DNA from: Brachionus manjavacas
Taxonomy: Eukaryota; Rotifera; Eurotatoria; Ploima; Brachionidae
NCBI GenBank assembly: GCA_019054805.1
Contig: JAHQIY010000009.1
Coordinates: forward strand, 1,736,001 to 1,800,000
Direction of reading: 5' to 3'
Length of the DNA: 64,000 nucleotides
Below are positions 53,464 to 64,000 of this stretch, piece after piece. The first letter of the stretch is position 1; the number at the start of each line of letters is the position of its first letter. A program made the translations under genes and the position numbers. The notes under the pieces are model-generated. The model was not told the DNA's origin. It made no database searches and saw only the letters and a list, made by a program, of their open reading frames with translations.

Positions 53464-54305
53464 AATTTAAAGGAATAGAGAATGTTGTCAAAATTTATGC
53501 AGAGATACTAAAATATTCTCGCAAACTGTAGCAGAAATAAGCGCACTGAGACTACAATCAGATTTAAGTTTAATTTTCAAGTGGACTCTAGATTGGCTTC
53601 TTCTCCTCAACACATCAAAACGTGTGGTTATGCATTACGTTTATAAAAACAATGAATTCACTTATTTTATTAATGGTAAACAGTTATCAACGTCAGAAAC
53701 CGAAAGAGATCTTGGAGTTATCTTCAATACAAATCTTAAATGGAAAAATCAAGTAAAAGAGGCTTCAAACAAAGCAAATCAAATGTTAGGTCGCATCAGG
53801 AAATCATTCGCTCGTTTTGAATGTAAGTTATTTAGACCATTGTACTTAACATTTGCTCGTCCTCTTTTGAAATATGCTGTGCCTGTATGGTCTCAATTAG
53901 AAACAAACCGTATGAAAGCAGATTTAAGGCTTTGAACATTCCAAATCTGGTGGAAAGAAGAAAAAGAGGTGATCTAATTCAATTATACAAGTTCATGCAT
54001 GGAATAGAAATGGTTGAAACAACAACAATTTTAATGTCACCAAAATCCAAGGGAGAGGTCACAGCTTCAAATATCACAAAGAAATTTCGAGGCCTCAACA
54101 AAGAGATAACTTTTTTCAACAGAACCACTAACATATGGAACTCACTGCCAAATCAATTTGTTGAAGCCCCCAATGTTAACAGCTTTAAAGCAGGCATTGA
54201 TTGCTGGAGGAGCAGCAATCAATCACATCAGCTGTCATAGTGTGCCTTATCAGCACACTCGCTGGCCAGCCAGCTACAGTCAAAACTCCTACTACTACTA
54301 CTAAT
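53464..54305 (+). pseudogene. LINE-C RT thumb and 3' end (unit 2)
   Basis: As in unit 1, but the T run near 54110 has six T, so the last frame (53887-54240) runs correctly through NRTTNIWNSLPNQFVEAPNV to its own stop. This is the best preserved C-terminus of the three copies. Confidence 0.8.
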
Positions 54306-55483
54306 TTTAAATAATTCATTTATTTATTATTTACCAAGCAAATGCCCATTTAGAATAAAAACATATGAAAAAACTAAAAATATAGTTAATAATATAAAAT
54401 TAAATAAATAAAAAGAATAAAAATGAGCATTAAAAAGAAAAAAAAAATAGATAATTAATTCATTTTGATTAAATTTTATATTCAATCATTAAAAAACTGG
54501 ATCTAGTCGGTTAGGTGAAGCATTGTTCACTTATTATCCGAAAAATTCTTGTTCTCAGGTTTTGTGAACTATTGGTTCAACCATTTTTTTTGTTGAAAAT
54601 AGAATTAGACGAACAATTTTTAGATGGGAACAAATTGAATAAAGCTATTTAATAGAATGGCTAATTCATCAAACTAACTGAAAAATTAGTTATTAATTTT
54701 TTGTTTTTTTTTAATTTGAAGGAGCTTTGCTCTAATCTGTTTGACTTGGTATTACCCTTTCAAGAGTCCCAAATACCCAGATGCACTTTTCTCCTAAAAT
54801 CTTTTCCTTTAAACATAAATAATAAAAATTAAAGAAAATTAAAATTAATTTTTCAACCTTTAAGTTTTTTACCTTGGGGAAAAAAGATTCGTCTATTTCG
54901 AAAAATTAATCTTGTCGGCTCAAATTTAAATTTTCTATGTAATCATTTTTCTCTCTTATTTTTTATTATTAGCATTTTTAATTTTTTCATCTAAATTGAT
55001 GAAAAAATATCAAAATAATTTAACAATCTTTAGATTAGGTGAAATTCATAAAACCTGAGAACAATAATTGCTCCATTAACAGGTGAACTATAGTTAATCT
55101 AACTGACAAGACCCGAAAGACTTTGTTTTTTATTAAATTTTTCCTTTAGTGATAATTCATTTTCGTTTGTTACATTCTAACAAATACTCAATTTATGAAA
55201 AATGGAAAACAGAGCGTAGACAGTTTTTGAAACTACATGATTCAACTACTTTTGAAATATAAAATTCGAACTAAACCTTTCAAAAATCAGTATATAAATA
55301 TAAATTTAAAAATCGACTTCGAAAATTTGTTGAAAATAATTTTATTTTTTAAATCTTCATAACAAATAAAGCATTTTACTTAAGAATTATTTTTTTTTAT
55401 TAAAAGATTGATTTTGATATCCAAAGTTAAACTATCTGAATCGAAATGCTATTTGGAATTGATTATCAACTTCAACATGCCAA

Positions 55484-55702
55484 TTAATCATTTTCAAAAG
55501 AAGATAAAAAATGGATAAATTTTCCATAATTTCTTTTATTTGAGTCACGCTCTCGGCTATTTTTTTCCTGACCGGCCACGTACTCCGGTTTGTTAATTGA
55601 TGGAGATTTTAACTTTCCGAAAATTAGTATGTCGAGGATCAAAGCTAGTGCTCTAAACAGATCGATAGTTTGGAAGAACAATTTATGACTCTGCATGTAC
55701 AA
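55484..55702 (-). pseudogene. Unit 2 copy of the unrecognised tandem-unit ORF, frameshifted
   Basis: Same start as 47737 (MYMQSHKLFFQTIDLF) but one extra T in the T run at about 55561-55567 shifts the frame after AGQEK. Confidence 0.5.
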
Positions 55703-55939
55703 GTGCCTACCTTTTGCGAAAAAGCATTTTACCTGGTCACAACCGAAAGGTTTTATTCTTTGAGTACTGAAGTAATAAAAAGATTTTGAAAATAAATTTT
55801 TTGGTTTAAGATGAGATATTTTAACTCAAGTAAAAACTAAACTTTTACATTCAGTTGTTAAGGTTCACATATTTGAAATTAGTAAAACAATTGTTCATTT
55901 TAATTCAGATAAAATTCAAAGCAGCAATGATAAAAATAA

Positions 55940-56400
55940 TATTTAAATGCGCCATAACTCTGCCGTAAGCCGGTCCCAAGCCCAGGATGAGAAAAGAGGA
56001 GGGTGGTGGCAGCCACACAATGTGGTCTTCTACGAGTCCAAAGAAGAGCTGTATTACGGGTACATAGATTTACGAGTCTTTGTCCTAGTCTTGTCGTATG
56101 AGGTGCCGCTGGCTTCGACCATCACCCAGTATAGAATCTTAACAGAGCAAGAACCTGTTTTACAGCTGACCCTCTTTGGATAGCCGTAACTTTGGAAGCG
56201 TTAAAGTTAAGGCATTCTCTCTTAAAGAGATTGTCGCTTGGTTTGTGGTTCCAAGCTAGTCTAAATAGTTGTCGAGTTCGCAGTCTTTAAGTGCTCGGAT
56301 GAGTGACGCTGTTTATGATGAACGTCCCACGTGCTTCTTAGGGGAAGACGCCGTCATAACTATGCCTTATGCCGGTCCCAAGCCCGGATGAAAAAATAGG
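55940..56400 (+). mobile_element. RTE/Rex-like block, unit 2
   Basis: Copy of 47975-48430. The second GTCCCAAGCCCGGATGA is here followed by AATAGGAGGGTGACTTATC, the continuation that unit 1 has lost. Confidence 0.45.
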
Positions 56401-56569
56401 AGGGTGACTTATCTTTTTGAAAAATACCATTTGATCTTACTTTTTTCTAAAATCACATGAAACACTTACTCCAAACATTTTCCATTTATGTACATGGATA
56501 TGGTTCACGATTCCCTAAAAATCGTCTTCACTCAGTCCTCTCCTGTAAATACCCACAAGGAAAAGTCTA

Positions 56570-57220
56570 ATCAAAACTCGAAGTAAAATACTCTATAATA
56601 AAGGTAATTTTGTGGCTCTAAAAGAAAATCTTGCCTTGAAGTTAGGGAAATGATCGTCTTAGAAGCTAATTGTATTCTAAATACTTTGATCCCGGTATAC
56701 CGTGAGGGTGTTTCGAAAGTTCATTCAGGACGTATAAAAACGTATGCATACTGGTAGTAAAGGGAGGTTAAGAAAACGAGGATGAATTATGAGTTGTGTA
56801 TTATCAGAAATTGTAAAAATAGTACCGAGCGTATTTTTTCATGATCAGAGAATAAAAAATTATCGTGTTAGGTCTTTAAACGATGGCTCTGGAAATTTAG
56901 TCACAGATAAACAAATACTTGCTTTATCTGGATAAACAGAAGACTTCCTTAGATGACGGCATACAACCAAGTGAACTTACGAACTTTTCTTTCTCTCTTG
57001 CAGTAAACTTCACGAGACTTTTCATAGCTTCATACACCTGTGGAAGCTTTCCAAAGGCATTTCATCAATTTCAAAAATGGAACTCGTACAGAAGCTTTAA
57101 ATTACAGATCGATATCGCTATCATCACTTGCTTGTAAAATAATAGAGAGAATTCTGCCACAATTTTATGAAGAGATAACTGCACTAAAACCTGTTTCAAA
57201 CTAAGACGCCTCTAATACTA
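56570..57220 (+). pseudogene. LINE RT finger region scrap (unit 2)
   Basis: Copy of 48440-49100 with few changes. Confidence 0.6.
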
Positions 57221-57563
57221 AAAATATCTAGAGTGTAAGATTATTAAAAGCTATCTTTAAAGAAGGACACCGTTTTTTTCTTTAGAAAAGTCTTTGATTT
57301 AATAAAGGAATAATTTAATATAGAAAATTAAATCCTATTCAAACAAAAATACATCTCTCTTCGAAAATTAAATTGTATTGTTTTCAACATGCACTATAAC
57401 TAAAGGTTTACTTAAAATAATAAAATCATAAGAGCAATTAAATGAGCAATTAAAATATTAGTTAACAAAAATTTTTAATTTAATTCACATAAAGTACGAT
57501 AATAAAAAATAAGATTATGTTTCAATGAAACAGATTTATTTTAAAATTTAAAAATAAATAAAT

Positions 57564-57647
57564 TTAGAAGAATCCAGCGAATGATGATGATCCGCAGCTT
57601 GGAGCTTGTAATTGAGGATTTGGTAATGACAATGGAGCGGAGAATTC
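57564..57647 (-). pseudogene. Repeat-gene relic in unit 2 (C-terminal end only)
   Basis: Keeps the C-cap (stop at 57564-57566, PSCGSSSFAGFF) and the start of the last GWEF unit. It then joins directly to what was upstream flank (TCAATTGTTGATATATTC). Promoter, ATG and N-cap are deleted. Confidence 0.85.
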
Positions 57648-57944
57648 TCAATTGTTGATATATTCAGTCGATATTTTTTTACCTTTCTTGCATTTGATTT
57701 TCCAATAGTCATTCATTGATTTTCTAGATGCCGCTTCTTTTTTAATTTTTAAAGCGATAATTAATTCATTTAAGTAAATTTGAACATTCAAATTACGCTG
57801 ATCATAATTTCTAAAGAATTCAAAGTTAAAATTAATATTTTGAAATCTTTCTTAGTATCAATTAAATCAGAATTAGGACTAAATATTGAAGTTAAGAGTC
57901 CTTAGAAGCATTTTCCTTTTTCTTCATTTTGTCTAAAAACAGTC

Positions 57945-58540
57945 CTACTACTTCACCTAAATTAAATTATTTATATACAAAACATATTGCCTATCGAAAT
58001 TTACATATGGTCTTGAGGCTCTCACTCTTAATTCGACCTCTTAGGATTCAATAAAAAAATTACAAAACAACTTAATTAGACAAATGTTTGGTTTAAAAGC
58101 CTACTGTCACATGTCACGAGTCTTATAAGTATGAAAGTATTCAACTTTGATGAACTTTACCTATTCTAAAAACTAACTTTTATTGATACAATTAAATTTA
58201 ATTATCTATCATCGCAATTCTTAAAATCTATGCTTATTGACCCCCCCCTCTAATAAATCTTTTCCCTCTGATTTGGTACTTATTTCCAAGCACTTTAAAA
58301 TTGAAACTTCAAAAATTACATTAAATATAAACCAACTTAAAGAAAATATTAAGATTAATCTGATTTGTAATGATGGTATATCTGATTCAATATGGTTGTC
58401 TTTGCAACTTAAAATTAAAACATAACAGAACTCTTCTAAATGAGCTAATTCAAAATAAAAGAAATTCATGAATTTCGGTCCCAATTATCTTGCTTTCTAA
58501 ATTTCATGCCTTTCTCTATTTTTTATTTTTATAATTTTAT
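57945..58540 (+). pseudogene. LINE-D2 scrap, unit 2
   Basis: Copy of 50165-50760. Confidence 0.55.
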
Positions 58541-59148
58541 TTTTAGGTAAAATTTTTAATTTTTTAAAAAAACACAAAAACACAAAAAATTTTATTTTAT
58601 TTTAATTCTAGTTTGTTGGTGTATTTATTTATCTTATTTTCTAGGTTCCCATTTTTGTTTTAAATGAAGAATGTAACTAGATCATCTGCGAAAAGCAGAG
58701 ATTATACGTTATTTCTAGTCATAATTTTTCATATTTAAATGTTTGTTTTTCACTTATTAGTTTGAGATTCCAATTTATTTAAAATAAGATTTATCCTTTA
58801 AAAGTTTCTTCTTTTATTGTTTGGTCTCTCAACAAAAGCATAGCATGAGTTATTGAATTAATACTATCTTCCTGAGTGACTCAGTAAGATAATAAACAAA
58901 AACCACGTTTATTACAATATTACAATCTGATGTTCGCCGGTGTTTCCTAAATCCAGATTGCTCTTGGAAAAGGAGTGAATTTTGTTCCAAAAAATTGTAT
59001 AATCTTGAATAAGAATTAATGTTAAAAAACTCACCAAGAAATTTATTAATAGAAATCAGGTCCTGATGCCGCTTCTTTTTTAATTTTTAAAGCGATAATT
59101 AATTCATTTAAGCAAATTTGAACATTAAAATTACGCTGATCATAATTT

Positions 59149-59980
59149 CAAAATGTTGTCAAAATTTATGCAGAGATACTAAAATATTCTCGCAAACTGT
59201 AGCAGAAATAAGCGCACTGAGACTACAATCAGATTTAAGTTTAATTTTCAAGTGGACTCTAGATTGGCTTCTTCTCCTCAACACATCAAAACGTGTGGTT
59301 ATGCATTATGTTTATAAAAACAATGAATTCACTTATTTTATTAATGGTAAACAGTTATCAACGTCAGAAACCGAAAGAGATCTTGGAGTTATCTTCAATA
59401 CAAATCTTAAATGGAAAAATCAAGTAAAAGAGGCTTCAAACAAAGCAAATCAAATGTTAGGTCGCATCAGGAAATCATTCGCTCGTTTTGAATGTAAGTT
59501 ATTTAGACCATTGTACTTAACATTTGCTCGTCCTCTTTTGAAATATGCTGTGCCTGTATGGTCTCAATTAGAAACAAACCGTATGAAAGCAGATTTAAGG
59601 CTTTGAACATTCCAAATCTGGTGGAAAGAAGAAAAAGAGGTGATCTAATTCAATTATACAAGTTCATGCATGGAATAGAAATGGTTGAAACAACAACAAT
59701 TTTAATGTCACCAAAATCCAAGGGAGAGGTCACAGCTTCAAATATCACAAAGAAATTTCGAGGCCTCAACAAAGAGATAACTTTTTTTTCAACAGAACCA
59801 CTAACATATGGAACTCACTGCCAAATCAATTTGTTGAAGCCCCCAATGTTAACAGCTTTAAAGCAGGCATTGATTGCTGGAGGAGCAGCAATCAATCACA
59901 TCAGCTGTCATAGTGTGCCTTATCAGCACACTCGCTGGCCAGCCAGCTACAGTCAAAACTCCTACTACTACTACTAATTT
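59149..59980 (+). pseudogene. LINE-C RT thumb and 3' end (unit 3)
   Basis: Copy of 45500-46343 with the eight-T run and so the shifted C-terminus. The deletion joins it directly to LINE-A sequence, which creates a longer chimeric frame (59118-59606) that should not be taken as a gene. Confidence 0.8.
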
Positions 59981-61103
59981 TAAATAATTCATTTATTTAT
60001 TATTTACCAAGCAAATGCCCATTTAGAATAAAAACATATGAAAAAACTAAAAATATAGTTAATAATATAAAATTAAATAAATAAAAAGAATAAAAATGAG
60101 CATTAAAAAGAAAAAAAAATAGATAATTAATTCATTTTGATTAAATTTTATATTCAATCATTAAAAAACTGGATCTAGTCGGTTAGGTGAAGCATTGTTC
60201 ACTTATTATCCGAAAAATTCTTGTTCTCAGGTTTTGTGAACTATTGGTTCAACCATTTTTTTTGTTGAAAATAGAATTAGACGAACAATTTTTAGATGGG
60301 AACAAATTGAATAAAGCTATTTAATAGAATGGCTAATTCATCAAACTAACTGAAAAATTAGTTATTAATTTTTTGTTTTTTTTAATTTGAAGGAGCTTTG
60401 CTCTAATCTGTTTGACTTGGTATTACCCTTTCAAGAGTCCCAAATACCCAGATGCACTTTTCTCCTAAAATCTTTTCCTTTAAACATAAATAATAAAAAT
60501 TAAAGAAAATTAAAATTAATTTTTCAACCTTTAAGTTTTTTACCTTGGGGAAAAAAGATTCGTCTATTTCGAAAAATTAATCTTGTCGGCTCAAATTTAA
60601 ATTTTCTATGTAATCATTTTTCTCTCTTATTTTTTATTATTAGCATTTTTAATTTTTTCATCTAAATTGATGAAAAAATATCAAAATAATTTAACAATCT
60701 TTAGATTAGGTGAAATTCATAAAACCTGAGAACAATAATTGCTCCATTAACAGGTGAACTATAGTTAATCTAACTGACAAGACCCGAAAGACTTTGTTTT
60801 TTATTAAATTTTTCCTTTAGTGATAATTCATTTTCGTTTGTTACATTCTAACAAATACTCAATTTATGAAAAATGGAAAACAGAGCGTAGACAGTTTTTG
60901 AAACTACATGATTCAACTACTTTTTGAAATATAAAATTCGAACTAAACCTTTCAAAAATCAGTATATAAATATAAATTTAAAAATCGACTTCGAAAATTT
61001 GTTGAAAATAATTTTATTTTTTAAATCTTCATAACAAATAAAGCATTTTACTTAAGAATTATTTTTTTTTATTAAAAGATTGATTTTGATATCCAAAGTT
61101 AAA

Positions 61104-61373
61104 CTATCTGAATCGAAATGCTATTTGGAATTGATTATCAACTTCAACATGCCAATTAATCATTTTCAAAAGAAGATAAAAAATGGATAAATTTTCCATA
61201 ATTTCTTTTATTTGAGTCACGCTCTCGGCTATTTTTTCCTGACCGGCCACGTACTCCGGTTTGTTAATTGATGGAGATTTTAACTTTCCGAAAATTAGTA
61301 TGTCGAGGATCAAAGCTAGTGCTCTAAACAGATCGATAGTTTGGAAGAACAATTTATGACTCTGCATGTACAA
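61104..61373 (-). CDS. Unit 3 copy of the unrecognised tandem-unit ORF
   Basis: Full-length counterpart of 47468-47737 with one Ser-to-Tyr change (LSIFYLLLK). No known domain. Confidence 0.3.
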   Translation of the reverse strand: MYMQSHKLFFQTIDLFRALALILDILIFGKLKSPSINKPEYVAGQEKIAESVTQIKEIMENLSIFYLLLKMINWHVEVDNQFQIAFRFR

Positions 61374-61610
61374 GTGCCTACCTTTTGCGAAAAAGCATTT
61401 TACCTGGTCACAACCGAAAGGTTTTATTCTTTGAGTACTGAAGTAATAAAAAGATTTTGAAAATAAATTTTTTGGTTTAAGATGAGATATTTTAACTCAA
61501 GTAAAAACTAAACTTTTACATTCAGTTGTTAAGGTTCACATATTTGAAATTAGTAAAACAATTGTTCATTTTAATTCAGATAAAATTCAAAGCAGCAATG
61601 ATAAAAATAA

Positions 61611-62070
61611 TATTTAAATGCGCCATAACTCTGCCGTAAGCCGGTCCCAAGCCCAGGATGAGAAAAGAGGAGGGTGGTGGCAGCCACACAATGTGGTCTT
61701 CTACGAGTCCAAAGAAGAGCTGTATTACGGGTACATAGATTTACGAGTCTTTGTCCTAGTCTTGTCGTATGAGGGTGCCGCTGGCTTCGACCATCACCCA
61801 GTATAGAATCTTAACAGAGCAAGAACCTGTTTTACAGCTGACCCTCTTTGGATAGCCGTAACTTTGGAAGCGTTAAAGTTAAGGCATTCTCTCTTAAAGA
61901 GATTGTCGCTTGGTTTGTGGTTCCAAGCTAGTCTAAATAGTTGTCGAGTTCGCAGTCTTTAAGTGCTCGGATGAGTGACGCTGTTTATGATGAACGTCCC
62001 ACGTGCTTCTTAGGGGAAGACGCCGTCATAACTATGCCTTATGCCGGTCCCAAGCCCGGATGAAAAAATA
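61611..62070 (+). mobile_element. RTE/Rex-like block, unit 3
   Basis: Copy of the unit 2 block, with the AGGAGGGTGACTT continuation. Confidence 0.45.
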
Positions 62071-62241
62071 GGAGGGTGACTTATCTTTTTGAAAAATACC
62101 ATTTGATCTTACTTTTTTCTAAAATCACATGAAACACTTACTCCAAACATTTTCCATTTATGTACATGGATATGGTTCACGATTCCCTAAAAATCGTCTT
62201 CACTCAGTCCTCTCCTGTAAATACCCACAAGGAAAAGTCTA

Positions 62242-62892
62242 ATCAAAACTCGAAGTAAAATACTCTATAATAAAGGTAATTTTGTGGCTCTAAAAGAAAA
62301 TCTTGCCTTGAAGTTAGGGAAATGATCGTCTTAGAAGCTAATTGTATTCTAAATACTTTGATCCCGGTATACCGTGAGGGTGTTTCGAAAGTTCATTCAG
62401 GACGTATAAAAACGTATGCATACTGGTAGTAAAGGGAGGTTAAGAAAACGAGGATGAATTATGAGTTGTGTATTATCAGAAATTGTAAAAATAGTACCGA
62501 GCGTATTTTTTCATGATCAGAGAATAAAAAAGCATCGTGTTAGGTCTTTAAACGATGGCTCTGGAAATTTAGTCACAGATAAACAAATACTTGCTTTATC
62601 TGGATATACAGAAGACTTCCTTAGATGACGGCATACAACCAAGTGAACTTACGAACTTTTCTTTCTCTCTTGCAGTAAACTTCACGAGACTTTTCATAGC
62701 TTCATACACCTGTGGAAGCTTTCCAAAGGCATTTCATCAATTTCAAAAATGGAACTCGTACAGAAGCTTTAAATTACAGATCGATATCGCTATCATCACT
62801 TGCTTGTAAAATAATAGAGAGAATTCTGCCACAATTTTATGAAGAGATAACTGCACTAAAACCTGTTTCAAACTAAGACGCCTCTAATACTA
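62242..62892 (+). pseudogene. LINE RT finger region scrap (unit 3)
   Basis: Copy of 48440-49100; one change (GGATATACAG) alters the Lys codon near the start. Confidence 0.6.
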
Positions 62893-63235
62893 AAAATATC
62901 TAGAGTGTAAGATTATTAAAAGCTATCTTTAAAGAAGGACACCGTTTTTTTCTTTAGAAAAGTCTTTGATTTAATAAAGGAATAATTTAATATAGAAAAT
63001 TAAATCCTATTCAAACAAAAATACATCTCTCTTCGAAAATTAAATTGTATTGTTTTCAACATGCACTATAACTAAAGGTTTACTTAAAATAATAAAATCA
63101 TAAGAGCAATTAAATGAGCAATTAAAATATTAGTTAACAAAAATTTTTAATTTAATTCACATAAAGTACGATAATAAAAAATAAGATTATGTTTCAATGA
63201 AACAGATTTATTTTAAAATTTAAAAATAAATAAAT

Positions 63236-63319
63236 TTAGAAGAATCCAGCGAATGATGATGATCCGCAGCTTGGAGCTTGTAATTGAGGATTTGGTAATG
63301 ACAATGGAGCGGAGAATTC
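63236..63319 (-). pseudogene. Repeat-gene relic in unit 3 (C-terminal end only)
   Basis: Same truncated remnant and same deletion junction as at 57564-57647. Confidence 0.85.
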
Positions 63320-63609
63320 TCAATTGTTGATATATTCAGTCGATATTTTTTTACCTTTCTTGCATTTGATTTTCCAATAGTCATTCATTGATTTTCTAGA
63401 TGCCGCTTCTTTTTTAATTTTTAAAGCGATAATTAATTCATTTAAGTAAATTTGAACATTCAAATTACGCTGATCATAATTTCTAAAGAATTCAAAGTTA
63501 AAATTAATATTTTGAAATCTTTCTTAGTATCAATTAAATCAGAATTAGAACTAAATATTGAAGTTAAGAGTCCTTAGAAGCATTTTCCTTTTTCTTCATT
63601 TTGTCTAAA

Positions 63610-64000
63610 AACAGTCCTACTACTTCACCTAAATTAAATTATTTATATACAAAACATATTGCCTATCGAAATTTACATATGGTCTTGAGGCTCTCACTCT
63701 TAATTCGACCTCTTAGGATTCAATAAAAAAATTACAAAACAACTTAATTAGACAAATGTTTGGTTTAAAAGCCTACTGTCACATGTCACGAGTCTTATAA
63801 GTATGAAAGTATTCAACTTTGATGAACTTTACCTATTCTAAAAACTAACTTTTATTGATACAATTAAATTTAATTATCTATCATCGCAATTCTTAAAATC
63901 TATGCTTATTGACCCCCCCCTCTAATAAATCTTTTCCCTCTGATTTGGTACTTATTTCCAAGCACTTTAAAATTGAAACTTCAAAAATTACATTAAATAT
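63610..64000 (+). pseudogene. LINE-D2 scrap, unit 3 (cut by window edge)
   Basis: Copy of 50165-50555. Confidence 0.55.

Larger units (their letters stand above)
50831..58607. repeat. Tandem unit 2 (7.78 kb)
   Basis: Collinear with unit 1, differing by scattered substitutions, by about 152 bp of extra sequence at 56398-56549 and by a deletion of about 345 bp at 57647 that removed the 5' part of repeat gene 7. The junction with unit 1 lies in a shared TTCTAGTTTG. Confidence 0.9.
58608..64000. repeat. Tandem unit 3, incomplete at right edge
   Basis: Shares with unit 2 the extra 152 bp (about 62069-62220) and the repeat-gene deletion, so it derives from unit 2 or a common parent. It has its own deletion of about 2.1 kb at 59148/59149 (LINE-A, foldback and following sequence). 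It runs off the window inside the LINE-D2 part. Confidence 0.9.

Noticed and set aside
59118..59606. 162-codon frame in unit 3
   Set aside because: Created by the 2.1-kb deletion fusing LINE-A flank to LINE-C; not a gene.
42899..64000. CRISPR-like or satellite array
   Set aside because: The repeats are about 8 kb units of transposon mosaic, not short spaced repeats.

Overview
The window is strongly AT-rich eukaryotic DNA. Invertebrate hallmarks are many degenerate non-LTR retrotransposons, very short introns (54, 60 and 69 bp are readable), a peritrophin-type chitin-binding gene, a homeobox gene, an EF-hand gene and RNA polymerase III type tRNA-Asp genes. I favour a small AT-rich invertebrate, possibly a monogonont rotifer such as Brachionus. 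This rests on composition, intron size and gene content only, so the assignment is tentative. There is no prokaryotic organisation, operon or CRISPR array.

Layout. 1-3891 (minus): the 5' part of a large secreted protein with 12 visible chitin-binding (CBM14/peritrophin-A) modules, running off the left edge. 5.4-38.4 kb: six plus-strand copies of a small unfamiliar gene family. A seventh, minus-strand copy lies at 49.4 kb and two truncated relics lie further right. The proteins carry 2 to 5 copies of a 27-residue Pro/Leu/Ala/Ser/Gln repeat that starts with GWEFSAPL. All seven intact copies share a TATA box 75-79 bp before the ATG. Three of the four tRNA-Asp(GTC) genes lie just downstream of a family member, in the opposite orientation, as parts of the same duplicated segments. 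Single-copy host genes between them are a secreted Cys-rich protein (21363-22085, plus), a homeobox gene (30428-31270, minus) and a two-exon, two-EF-hand protein (35231-35593, minus).

The rest is mostly mobile DNA. It includes a Ty3/gypsy remnant (9.8-12.3 kb, minus) and pieces of another (12.4-14 kb, plus), a DDE transposase relic (14.7-15.4 kb, minus), and a MULE relic with a SWIM finger (15.4-16.3 kb). A GINGER/KRBA2-like integrase transposon with terminal inverted repeats (TIRs) and target-site duplications (TSDs) lies at 16460-19289 and is split by a LINE insertion. Several foldback/MITE elements and at least five LINE lineages (called A, B, C, D and F here) make up most of the remainder. 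From 42.9 kb to the right edge there is a direct tandem array of three copies of a roughly 8 kb unit. The unit is itself a mosaic of LINE fragments plus repeat-gene copy 7, and the three copies are told apart by diagnostic deletions.

I see no single pathway joining the genes. The most promising undescribed item is the 27-residue repeat family. It is a multicopy structural-protein-like family with a shared core promoter, variable repeat number and a Cys near each end. The chitin-binding protein would be a plausible component of a chitinous structure, but a link between the two is only a guess.
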